Shown piece after piece: positions 1 to 11,020 of a DNA stretch of 41,531 bases. Source of the stretch: Saprolegnia diclina VS20 (taxonomy: Eukaryota; Oomycota; Saprolegniomycetes; Saprolegniales; Saprolegniaceae). The notes beneath the pieces are model-generated. The model was given only the letters and a program-made list of their open reading frames with translations, did no database searches and was not told where the DNA came from. Location: positions 359,058 to 400,588 of the forward strand of contig NW_008246086.1 of the NCBI RefSeq assembly GCF_000281045.1, read 5' to 3'. Within the stretch, counting starts at the first letter, position 1. Every line of letters begins with the position of its first letter. The position numbers and the translations under genes are program-made.

Positions 1-2
1 TG

Positions 3-1037
3 TTTGCGCCGCCCACAAAGCCGCCGGCCCACGAGATGCAACCTGTGCATGAGCCCGCGCCCGTGCACACGCCGTCGACACCGCAAGCTGTCTCGTCGCT
101 CTTCTCCAACAGCCCTCGAGCTCAAGCGACCTCGGCACACGATTCGCCGTTCTCGGCATCATCGCAGGGGCCACCGCAAGCACCGTCCTCGCAGTGGCAC
201 CCAGAGGCGCCACGGGCGTACGCGCCCCCAACCACTGCACCGTTTGCGCAGCCGGGGCATCGACCGACGGCCAGCACGCCATTGCCGTCCGATTGGAAGC
301 AAGGGATGTCCTCGCCTGCGAAATCCGCGTTCGCCCAGCCCCGCACGCCCGAACTTGGACCGACGACGAACGCGCGGAAGCCGGGGTACTCGCCGAATGG
401 CCACGCATCGTCGAGTGCGATGCCGCAGTCTCGGGCGCTAGGGCAGTCGTCCATGCTTCAGTCGACGGCACCCGCGCCGACGCAGACAGCAGGGTTTGCC
501 CCACCGACCGCCAACGACTCGGAAACGCGGGCGGGTGGATCGTCGCCGTGGCACCACGTCGCGCCACCCGCGAACACTCCGCCAAAAACGGCGCAGGCGC
601 CCCCGAGAACCCCCGAGCTTCGATCGACGCCTCGGGCGCCGTTGCGCGGTCCGCCGCCCGCCGACAGCCCGTCGTTTTCGCTGCCGACGACAACAGCGCC
701 GGTCGTGCGACCGCGCCCCAAGCTGCGCCTGAACCTCGAGTCGTCGATGGAAAAGTTGTTGGTGGCGGCCTCGCCGTTGCACCCGGCGTTGCTGCCGACG
801 CCGCCGCGGTCGACGTCGCGCTACGTGCCCTTGTCACCGGCCAACTCGGTGCGCTCCGACTGTTCGGCGTCGACGGCTGGCGTGTACCAGCTCATGACGC
901 AGTACAAGGCGATGGCCGAGCGGCTCGAGAAGGAGAAAGCCGAGCTCCTCCAGATCCTCACGCAGCAAGCCGAGCAGTTTTATGCAATGCAAGCGTACAT
1001 TGAAGAGCTCCAATCGGCCCGCGACGCGCAACCCTAG
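3..1037 (+). CDS. 3' part of a Pro/Ser/Ala-rich protein with C-terminal coiled coil (partial)
   Basis: The reading frame is open from the left edge of the window, so the true start lies upstream; the first ATG inside is at 36. The visible part, about 344 residues, is dominated by Pro, Ser, Ala and Thr, as in an intrinsically disordered linker. It is followed near the end by a roughly 45-residue charged heptad-like segment (AERLEKEKAELLQILTQQAE, then more Gln/Glu/Ala), which looks like a coiled coil. The stop codon is at 1035-1037. No catalytic or membrane motif is seen. Several other frames are open over the same stretch, but the coiled coil and the continuous open frame favour this one. It converges on the IP3R-type gene, whose stop codon lies only 56 bp downstream. 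Family not recognised; a scaffold or cytoskeletal adaptor is possible but unproven. Confidence 0.6.
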   Translation, partial: FAPPTKPPAHEMQPVHEPAPVHTPSTPQAVSSLFSNSPRAQATSAHDSPFSASSQGPPQAPSSQWHPEAPRAYAPPTTAPFAQPGHRPTASTPLPSDWKQGMSSPAKSAFAQPRTPELGPTTNARKPGYSPNGHASSSAMPQSRALGQSSMLQSTAPAPTQTAGFAPPTANDSETRAGGSSPWHHVAPPANTPPKTAQAPPRTPELRSTPRAPLRGPPPADSPSFSLPTTTAPVVRPRPKLRLNLESSMEKLLVAASPLHPALLPTPPRSTSRYVPLSPANSVRSDCSASTAGVYQLMTQYKAMAERLEKEKAELLQILTQQAEQFYAMQAYIEELQSARDAQP

Positions 1038-1093
1038 ACCCCCTTCCGACTGATTCACATGAACGACTTGCATATACAAGTTTTTAGTTGGTT

Positions 1094-4000
1094 CTAGGCG
1101 CTCTCCGTGGCCACGGACGCAATGTGCTCCATCTACAAGTGGGTATTCGTAAGATAGAACAAACGACTATAGTCGATGGACCTGCGCACTCAACGCCTTG
1201 AGCTGGCCCTTGATGTCGCTGAGATCGCGCTCCGTGGACGCCACGTTGGCCCGCGTGAGGCACTGCGCCATGCCTTGGGGGAACCACGAGTGGTCGTCCT
1301 TCTCGAGGAGCGTCTTGACGTACGCCTCGGGCCCGGTGCAGTCGGTGAGGTCTTTTGCGCGCAAATGCACGATAAAGTAGAGGTAGTTCCACCTACGCAG
1401 CTACAATGGCAACGCGAAGACAATATTGTGCAATGTACATGTTGTGCTCGGATGCAATGTGCTTGGCAAAGCCGTCCGAGATGCCTTGCTCCGTGTAGTG
1501 ATTCTCAAAGACGTCGCGCGAGAGACCGCAGATAAAGCACTGGTTCTTCATAAGGCGCTCCTTCTCGTTGGCTTCGGTGCGAAGCTCGCCAAACGTGTCG
1601 ATCGTAATACCAAACACGATATTGAGCAGCAGCACAATCACGAGCACAAAAAAGCTCAAGTCGAAGAAGACGCGCGCCCAGTACATGCTCCGGTTGAAGT
1701 AATTCGGCGGGTGGTTGAGACCGTTGGTGAGAAAATCACCGATGCCCCCGCCGCTCAAAAGACCCCGGTGCACGAAGAAGAGGAAGCAGTCCATCATCGT
1801 CGAGCAGTACGGCACGTGCTCGACCTCGTCCGTTGCGTCCGACGGCGTGAAGAAGAAGAGCACCATCGTGTAAAAGTAAATCACAAAGAGGCCGAGCAGA
1901 CACGTGAGCGCGAGCGCCCGCCCGGGTTTGGTCACGGCGCGCACCACATTCTGGAGCGACGGGCTCATGATGACCAGATCCAGCAAGTGGTAGCCATAAA
2001 AGATGGGGTGGTACATCGTAGCGCAGCACGCTGTCCCGAGGTACACGGTGTAGAACGCCGTGTGTTTGTCAAAGATGACGTCGTAGACCAGCGTGTAGAC
2101 CAGACCAAACCACGAGCAGCTCGTTTCGAGGTAGTTGCGCGTGTTGCGTACGAACGGCAAGAAGAGAATGATGACTACGCAGGGCACATGAGGACACCTT
2201 GTCCTGTATCGGCGAGACAAGAGATATAGAGAGACACGTACATGGCACTTCGGTGGGAAAGTCGGGAAACGCCTGCAGCAGCGTCAGTTGCAGAAGGTAG
2301 ATGAGCAAGATCATGCGCAAGAGCGGAAGGTATGAATGATAAATCTGGACGAGCGACTCCACGAGCCCTTTGGCCGTAGACGTGAGCCCGAGAAGTCCGC
2401 TCTTCAGATGCTTGCCGACTTCGTCGATCTGGAGATGGATCGCTTTCAGATCGGCGAGATCAAACTCGAGGCTCTCCAGCTTGCGCTGCTTCTTGCTCGC
2501 ATTGTACGAGTCGAGCAGGTTTTTGATCTGCGCGTTGCGGCGCGCGCGAAAGACGAGCGGGACGCTAATGACGAGCATAAACACCTAGCACACCGCGATG
2601 AGATTCCTCGGGGCTCCAGATTTTTTCAGATTTTTCAAATTTTCAGATGTGAGTTCTGTACCAGCACGGCGGTCGAGAGGAAGATCTGGAGCATGCCAAA
2701 GTACTGCATCGGTTGCTGGAGCCCATTCGGCTCAAAGTGGCGGTCCGTGCTCTCGTCGTTGTGCTTGAGGGCGACCAGCTACGTCAAATGTCAAATGTCA
2801 AATCCAGTGTAATTGCCAGAAACCATGATGAGGTTCATAAAGATGGCCAAGATAAAACTGAGCGACTTGAAGAGCGGAATGTACGGTCGAATGAGGTTGT
2901 ACAGGAGGAAGCGACTGAGCATCTCAATGTGCTGCATCTCCTCGTCGAGGCCCCGCGCCGCTTGGACGAACTGCTTGAGGCGCTCGTTCGACTTGTAGTC
3001 AAAGTCGTTCAAGAGACGTTCCTTCTTGTGCCCAAGAAACGCAAACATGCGGCAGTGCGAATGCAGTGGAAAATGCACTGTATCGAGCCGCGGTTCGTCG
3101 GTGCCCCACCAAATTTCGATCGTGCAGTGGAGGTCGTCGAAGAACTTGTAGGCCTTGGCGTACATGGACTTGTGCCGCCAGTCGGCCTTGGCAGCTTTGA
3201 ACGCTGCCTCGCTCGCATAGTCGCCGCGGCGAGGCGCCTTGGACGTCTTGGTCGACTCGGGGACGAGCGTATCGTCGTCGGCCTTGGTGTCGCTGGACGG
3301 TCGAAACACGCACTGCGCCAGCGTGAAGAGGTTGACGCCTTCATCCAGAAACTCCTCGTGCCACGCCATATCTCCGTTGTGCTCCTCCTTCTCGGCATGG
3401 TACTGTTCGTAGAGCTCCTACACTCGTATGGTTAGCAAGTGCAGTATGCACGTTACAGAGGTACGAGGAGGCGGTTCTTGATGGCTTTGAGCTCCAATGT
3501 ACTCCGGAGACGCGCCTCGACGCGGTCGTCGCTGCGGCCTTCGAGGAGACTCACCATCGTCTTGACAGCGTTGGCCTTGAGCGTCTTGACGGCGTCCGCG
3601 GTCGGGAGCGTGTCGTCCGACGCATCCACCACGTTGATGTGCGCCTTGAGCGTCTTACGAAAGATCTCGACCATGACGGAGCCCGTGAGGTACTCTTGGA
3701 TCGCACTGCAGGGGCCTTGCATGTACTCGGTCAAGAAGAGCCAGCACGCGTTGAGGGACCGGCAGTCGTCCGCACTCATGTTTTGAAGCTGCGCTTCGTC
3801 CTTGACAAGGATCGCGAGGTACGACGTGACCGTCTGAAGCAAGTTGACGCTCATAAGGTTGCCAACATGCGACTGGTCGAGCATGACGAGCTGCATTTGC
3901 AGGTTGTGCCCCTCAGCCAGCATCTACACCACATTTATGCTACCTCTGTATACATATAGATTGCTCTTTACGGAAAGAAAGTGGATGAGCAGGTCGCCCG

Positions 4001-7000
4001 AGATGACCACGTCTGCGTCCGAATGCGTGAATGCCAAGAGGTTGTCTGTGGCGCGACTGCACTCGGCTGCGCCGTGGCCTGTGGACGGCGTCGAGACGGC
4101 GAGACGCGACTCGGCAATGTACTTGATCGTCCGACGTGTCTCCTTGACCTTTTCGATGGCGGCTTGCAGAATCCGGTCAATTTGCATAAAGAACCTATTG
4201 TCCGAGTTGAATACTTGACACTTTCATAGACAGATAGATAGATAGATACCGCTCGTCGCTGGCCTGCATGCTCTCGTAGAGCATGGCTTGCACGGTCGCG
4301 TTGCCGCCGCGAACGAGGCTGAGGCCAAATTCAATGGCCTTGAGCATCGTGCCCGGGTTGTACGCATTGGCGATCAAGGTCAAGACGAGCCGCGCAGCGC
4401 CACACCTAATGGTACAGACAAACATGAAAAATGATGAAAAATAACAATAAAGGTGTACGTGGCCATAAACGTCTGTGTGGTTTGGTACATTTCTTGGGCC
4501 TCTTCGATCTCGGCTCGCTGCAGCCGCAGCTTGGCGTCCTCGGACAGCGCTTTGGATGAAATGGTGCGGACGAGCATTTCGAGCGTACTGACAACACAAC
4601 CTAGCGACATTGTCGGATTGAAGTTTCCCGAGGCAAGACAAAGACAAAGCGTACTCGACGTAGGGTTGTCAGCGATGAACTTCATGATGCGCGATGCCAA
4701 GAGCTGCTTGGTGATCGTGTTGGCGCGGTCCGCACCAGCGTCCGGGCGCGACTTGTCGGTCAGCGCCTCGATCGTCTCCATCACGTCGACGAATTCTTGG
4801 AGCTCGGCATGAACGCTGGCGCAAATGTCGGGCGCCTCGAGAAGCGACCACTTGAACTGGTCAAACGAACTTGCGGTCGCGACGGTCTCGACGAGCGTCG
4901 CATTCGGCCGGTGCTTGACGATCGCGTTGCGGTGTCGAATCGACGTGTTGGACGGCGTGCGGCGCAGCGGCGGCAGCGTCGGTTTCTTCTCGATTGGCAA
5001 GCCGAGCGCGATGCCGCAATAATCACAAATCTAGTCGGCGTCGGCAAACATGAGAAACCAAATAGATGAAAACGTGGCGTGTGCAACCTCGTGCTGGGCT
5101 ACGTCGAGCTTGCCACGTTTCTTGAGCGACTTGATGTCCGACCGGAGCGCGTGCACAATGTGCACAGTATTGTCATCGAGGTCGTCGGCCTTGGGGTTGT
5201 AGACGCAGCTAAAGAACGCCGTGACGATGCTCAAGTTCCCCTCAAACACGTAGCGCGCGAGCTCGTCGAACGTGATGTTGGCTTTGGGCGTCGACTCGGC
5301 CGACGATGGCGCTTGGTCCTTGTAGAGAAAGGCGTTGTAGGCCGCGATTTGCGTCGAGCAGTGCAATAGAACGCTCCACATGGCGGGAAGGACCCCGATC
5401 TTTGGGTCCACGTCCAAGTCCGTGTCCAAGAACACTTCGGCGAGAAATTTGCCGGCGACGACTTTGAGCGTCAGCGGCATTTCTTCGTCCAAGAGCAGTG
5501 TCAGAATAAAGTTGAGCGGGTACAATTGCTGGCACTCGACTTCGGTCTTGTACGTCTTGCCGCGGCACACGCAGCCAAGGAGCTCGAGCGACTACAAAAA
5601 GATATTGTTTAAGCTCGATTTTTGTGTTTGCGTGTCAAACGTTTAAAAAATAGAAATGTCAAAAAATCAAAAAATACCTTTTCAAAGTAGACCAGCTGCG
5701 CACTCGCGTTCGGGTTGCGGACAAGGTCGAGCAGCGAGAGGTAGCCATCGGTCGTCATGAGATCGACGGACCCGACCTCCATGTTCGGCTCAATGCCGCG
5801 TCCGAACGGCAGAATCGTGTGTTCAAACTGCGGGTGCGACAGCACCGAGAAGAGATGGACCTATGTCGTCCATTTTAGTCGACTACAAAGATAAGTGCTC
5901 GTACCTGGTTGGACTTCATGGGCACTTGATCCGGGATCATATAATGCGTGAAAAAATTGAGAATCGTGCAAATGGTGCTGAACCCGTCGTCGGCGCCGGC
6001 CGCGAGCTGCGCGAGGAGGTCGTTGAGGAGCTTCATCGTGGTCCAGATTGCTTCTTCCGGAATGCTCGAGCACAAGTCGCGGTTGTCGACAAAGATCGCG
6101 ATGAGCACGTCGCCAATGTTCTGCAGCTCCTCTATCCCATTCCATTGTACACAATGTCCTTCGAATGTCAGACAAGTTGTACCAAATCGCGCAATCAAAT
6201 CGGGCAAACACGGAAACACGAGGCGCTGCCCCATGGGGTTGCGGGCCATGAGCCGCTGGAAGAAGAGACAGCACTCGGCTTTCACCGCCATCAAGTTGGC
6301 TTTGTACTTTGGCTCGATCAACGTCGTCGGCATGCGCAGCAGCTCCATCACGTCCAGATGCGTATGAAGTTGGAGCAAAATGGTCTGCTTCTCCAGATTT
6401 GGCTCGCGCAATTCCGACCCGTTGAGTTTGTCGACGCAAAATTCTTGCATTTTGCGCAGGATGTCGACCAATAGATGGGCGACGCCCGCATAGCCCAGCG
6501 GCACCTTGTTGACATCGAGCATTTGATCGCAGAGCGACGGGGATGCAAAGGACGTCATGTAATGGCGCAGCAACGGGCCCATGTACTCCATCTCCTTGAG
6601 CACTTGGGCGCTCGAAATGGAGCTGGACGCAATGCGCGCCGACGCCACGGACGGCCGCACGAGGATGCACTGCCCGAGGTATGAAAGGACTTGGTCCTGG
6701 CGCGTGTGCAGCTGCAGCATGAGAGCGAGCGCCGCGTGTACAAGCGTGTCGTCTTCGTACATCATGAGATCCATGCAGATGGTCGCCAGCGGTAGCTTGG
6801 CAATCGACCGCATGTCGAGACTGCCCTTGGCAAAGAGCTGCAAGAACGTGCTGTGCTTCTTTGGTGGTGCAAGCAGCCGCGCGGACTCGTCTTTTTGGCG
6901 CTTTCCGATCTTTTTCTTTGCTCTCGGGCGGCGGCGTGGCACGTCGTCCGGACTCGCGGCGTGGTCACCGTCGTCATCGTCATTGTCGTCAATGTCGTCG

Positions 7001-10000
7001 TTGGCGGCGGTGGGCGTCGTGATGTCTTGAAAGCCAACGTACTTGAAGTGCGACAGCAGCGAAAGCACTTCGTAGTTGCGCCACACGACGTTGATGGCCT
7101 GCAAAATGTCACAGATTTGCATTTTGCACTTGGTCAACGCGTCGTTGAGCTTGTTGCGGTTATAGCGCGTCGTGTCGTCGAACGTCGCCTGCGAGCTGTT
7201 GACGAGCGCGAGTGCCGACGGACTGTAGACCGTGTTGCGGCCGTCGAGCAGCAGGAGCAGCGGCATCAAGAGGCGCTCAATGGCCTCCATGTCGGGGTAA
7301 AACCCGCATCGAACAAGCCAGTCGACGATGACGAGCAGCGCGCTCAGACAGACATTGGCGTCGATCGTGCTCAGCACGAGCTTGTCCTTGGCCATGAGCA
7401 GCATGGTCTCGTGCACGACGCCTAGGCTCATGCGTCCACACGGCACAAGACAATTTTGTATCGTACCTTGCACGAACGCAAACTTGTCTGCGAACGGGTA
7501 GGCAATGAAGGCGTCGTCCGATGCAAGCGCCGGGTGCCCTGGCTGCAGCTCAAAGTGTGCAAGGAGCTACGGGCATTGAATGAAAGTGAATACATCAATG
7601 CCAAAATGCTCGTACCAACGGCGCTTGGCGGTCGAGCTTGGGAATGTCATCAAAGCCGTAGACATAGCGGGGCAACAGCAGCGGCTCATGAGGGAACCGG
7701 CGCAGCCAGCACAAGTGCAGCATCGTGCTAAACGATGTGCGGATCGTGTGCGGCAAGCCCGGGTTGGCCACAGCGCTCAGCAGCATGTTGTAGCTAAACT
7801 GCGCCGATAAGATCTAGACATTCAAAAAGTGTGAAAACTAGGAAACAATGGAAAATCAAACAAAAATCAAGCAAACATCAATCACACAAGCCGACCTCGA
7901 GGGACGTCGCGCAGTGGCCGCGCAAGAGCTCTGCAAACAACATGAGCTGCAGGTTGTAGTAGTTGGCCAACGCTTTGAGGCGCTCAAAGACTTCGAGTCG
8001 CTCGTGGTCCCTCTGTATCTCGGCCCACTCGGTCGCCCACACTTTGCCGTTAAAGAGGAGCGGGAACATGTCGTCGGGCTGGAGCGTCCACACAATGTGC
8101 TCGAGAAGGATCCACTCGCGATGCGCCGCGTTCACGAGCTGATCGTACTGCGCGAGGTCGCTGCTCACGGCGGCGTCGACGACCGGGGTCAACTGCAGCT
8201 CGGCAGGAGTGAAGAAGAGCCCACTGCTTCCGTTCAGGTCCCAGTTCAGCGCGGCTTTCCAGCTCACAACGATGTTGACGTAGCCTTTGCTGAGCATATC
8301 ATAGCCGACGGGGTGTCCGTTGTGGGCAAAGCTGCTCGCGCCGCTCGGCGCACTCACGACAAAGTCCTTTCTACGCCACGTATCAAGTTGATACTTCAAC
8401 ATAAAAACAAAGCACGTACACGGCGGGCGAAACGGGCCGGACAGGGTTCGGGCACGCGGCGGCTTCGATGAGAATGCTGTACCGGGTCGTTTGCAGCTCG
8501 GGCCGCAGTGTGAGACTGTAGAGCGCGCGCACAATCAGCTAGACGTATAATCCAGTATTCCTATGCGAATTTTCGATCGACAATAGGTGTACCTCTTGGT
8601 TTTGGGGTAAATTCACATCGTCGCACGCGCAAATGGTCGACAAAAAATGCAGAATGCCAAACGCCTTGACCCCTTTGGCTTCAATGTTGCGGCAGCTCGA
8701 CGTGATAAGCGAGAGATCCACCGAGTGCTCGAGAAGTTGCTTGTTGTTGAGAAAGAGACTGCGGTACACCGACTTGGAGCCGGTCTCGGACCCAATATGG
8801 CCGAGCGTCTCGTCCATGTACGTTCCAGGAGTCGCCTCATTGGCCTTGGAGACTGTATAGTAGTAGGCAGTCGCGGACCGCGTCGCGATGTAGTTCTTAT
8901 TCGCCAAGTTGCCGTTGACGGCGCACACGAGCACTTTATTGATGAGGCGGTGCACGCGCAGCACGACCTTGAGCGACGGGTCTGTCGCAAGGTCATGGGT
9001 CGAGATGTGGTTGGTCTTGACCACGCGAAGCATCTCGTAGAGGGTGTCGAGGACCTTGGCTTCCCGCACTTGCTCTTGTCGATGGAAAATCGGGCGGCCA
9101 TCGGCGTCTTCCGCGCTGCCCCCGGCTTGCAGAAATGCAATCAAGCTCCGGAGCGCGGTCAGCGTGTTGGTCAAGAACATGTGCGTCACTGGCACACGCT
9201 TCTGCAGCGCCAACTGAACGTCGTCACGGTACCGACGTAAATGCTGCACGACGCTCGAGAGGTAGAACGCCTCGTACGCCTCGGTGGCCGACGCCTCCAC
9301 GAGTCGAAAACAATCCTTTTTCAAACAAAAAATCAGCACCAAATACTGTCATACAAACGAATTTGTACTTCGTCCAAAAGCCGCGTGGAGGCGACAAAGT
9401 GATAACTCGCCTTGTGCTTTAAGGCGTGGTTGGCTTTGGCACGGTTTGGGTTGTGCAGCCGATAGGGCCCACCCTCGCCGTGGTGCGGTGTCTAGAAACA
9501 CGCCATGTTCAGTCGAAAATGACGGACGGACGCAAATAAGGCTACCTCGATGCGAAACGTGAGTTGGGTACTGTTGCCCGAGCCGAGACTTCCAAATGTC
9601 GGTCGCAAGCAAAAGGTCGAGTGGCCTTCGTCGGCGCGTGCACCGACGAGGGGCACTTCGTGGTGACGGCCGTCCTCCGAGAGGGCTAGGTATTGTCCTA
9701 GGACATCGCAAGTTAGTCGACTTGGACATCCGCGTAGACCGTAGTACCGGTGGCGAGGTGGCGGAACCGGTACTCATCGTCAAAGTCGGTCACGACGCCA
9801 CCTTCTTTCGGGTCGAGACGCTCGAGCACGTAGAGCGACTTGAGCGTGAAATTGGCCGACGCCGCATAGTTGGAGTCGGGGACGATTTGGCGCAGGTACG
9901 GCGCTTTTGTGGCGTAGGGGTTGGCTGAGAATGTTACGTACGCCTGGCCTTCGAGATGGAAGAGTCGGTAGAGCTTCCCAATCTAGTGGCAGAATACACA

Positions 10001-10770
10001 GTGTCCATGGAAACCTCGCGTCGGCTACCTGGAGACTGCGCGACGACGGTGGTGTGCACTCGGTGTACTTTTGCAGCTGCAAGATCGACTCCTTGTAGTT
10101 CATGTTGATTTCTTTGCGATCGAGCGCATCGCGCGGGTACGGCGCGGCGCTCAGATGCAGCACGTGGCTCGTATACTTGGCGCGGGCCAAACACACCTAC
10201 AAGCACCACAATATTGTCATATGCACGCAAGACTCAGAACCTATTGTCTACCGAGTCGTGAAAGATGACGCTGCTGCCGACGGACCGCGTCTTGTACCGT
10301 GGCAGGAGCGTGAAGTAGGCCTTCATGGACCCATCGGCCTGCAGCGTGACCTTCATGCTCGTCTTGTCAACGTCGGCGAGCGTCTTGGCTTTGGACGTGA
10401 GGAATTTGCCAGACAACACGTGCTGCAGCTGGACGATCTGGCCGTACACGATGCCTTGGCCGCTGCTCTCCAGGTGGCGGATCACGGCGGCATTGGCCTC
10501 GGTCTCAGCAGCCGCCTGCTGCTTCAAGAGCTCGACCTTGTCCAGCGCCTCGTCCTTGATTTTGTGCAGTGCTTTTGCGGCTTCGTACGTCAGCTTGGGC
10601 ACGACGCGGAAGAGACACCCTTCAAACGTGGCAGCGCGTGCATGGTCGGCACGGAGACAGCCGAGGCGCTCGTCCACAAAGCCATCCGAGTGCGCGTAGC
10701 CGTCGCCTTGGAAATGGAGGTAGACAATGTCGCCTTCGTACAGGACACGCGGCTCGCGCTTCCGGAGCAT
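1094..10770 (-). CDS. ITPR: Inositol 1,4,5-trisphosphate receptor-type Ca2+ channel, copy A (25 exons, 2786 aa)
   Basis: Intracellular ligand-gated Ca2+ release channel. Exons, 5' to 3': 10770-10252, 10196-10029, 9982-9748, 9697-9546, 9491-9369, 9315-8593, 8538-8420, 8370-7896, 7813-7616, 7566-7467, 7421-6183, 6131-5905, 5860-5678, 5591-5088, 5030-4655, 4600-4459, 4405-4250, 4194-3972, 3923-3465, 3417-2824, 2778-2662, 2584-2242, 2174-1439, 1392-1182, 1132-1094. The sum is 8361 nt in one frame. Seen: Ins145/suppressor-type N-terminus (VLYEGDIVYL, HSDGFVDERLGC); MIR repeats (FRHLATGQYLAL, about aa 300); RIH armadillo regions; RIH-associated segment (EYMQGPCSAIQEYL, about aa 2010); ion channel (about 2350-2700) with filter GGGIGD near aa 2600 and S6 NIVFGITIDTF; C-terminal Cys2His2 linker (CFICGL...HIASEHNM). 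Length matches animal IP3Rs. An acidic run followed by a basic run near aa 1060 is unusual. The start was chosen because it aligns with the paralog start. Confidence 0.93.
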
Positions 10771-11020
10771 CCTGCAACAACTTGACGACTGGCGCGTTGG
10801 ATCGTCGGTTTCGGTAGGAAACCTCTTTGTTTGAATTTGTGTATCTTGTTGTGCACTATGCATTACCAGAGGTATCCAATGTGAAAGGATATATTGGTTA
10901 GGCAGCTATGGGAAAGCACGCACACTCGCTGGCCTTTCTTCAAAATATAAGGTTTGAGAGGTGGGCGCGCGGACGCGCCATAATGACGGCGACCTTTCGA
11001 GCCACTTTGAAAAAACGAGC
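10771..11020. promoter_or_regulatory. 250-bp bidirectional promoter between the two IP3R-type genes
   Basis: This is the whole interval between the divergent start codons, so both 5' UTRs and core promoters must lie here or overlap upstream sequence. Near its centre (about 10895) are a CCAAT on the + strand (10876-10880) and one on the - strand (ATTGG at 10893-10897), facing opposite ways. An AT-rich stretch with an ATATAA-like element (10945-10950) lies about 70 bp before the + strand start. The shared-promoter role is inferred from geometry. The CCAAT and TATA-like matches are short and could be chance. Confidence 0.55.

Noticed and set aside
36-441. Alternative Arg-rich and Ala/Asp-rich frames overlapping the first gene
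   Set aside because: GC-rich sequence opens several frames. Only the chosen frame runs in from the window edge and ends in a coiled coil.
1426-2229. 267-aa frame antisense to the IP3R copy A pore exon
   Set aside because: Charged, repetitive mirror product; the opposite strand encodes the channel pore.
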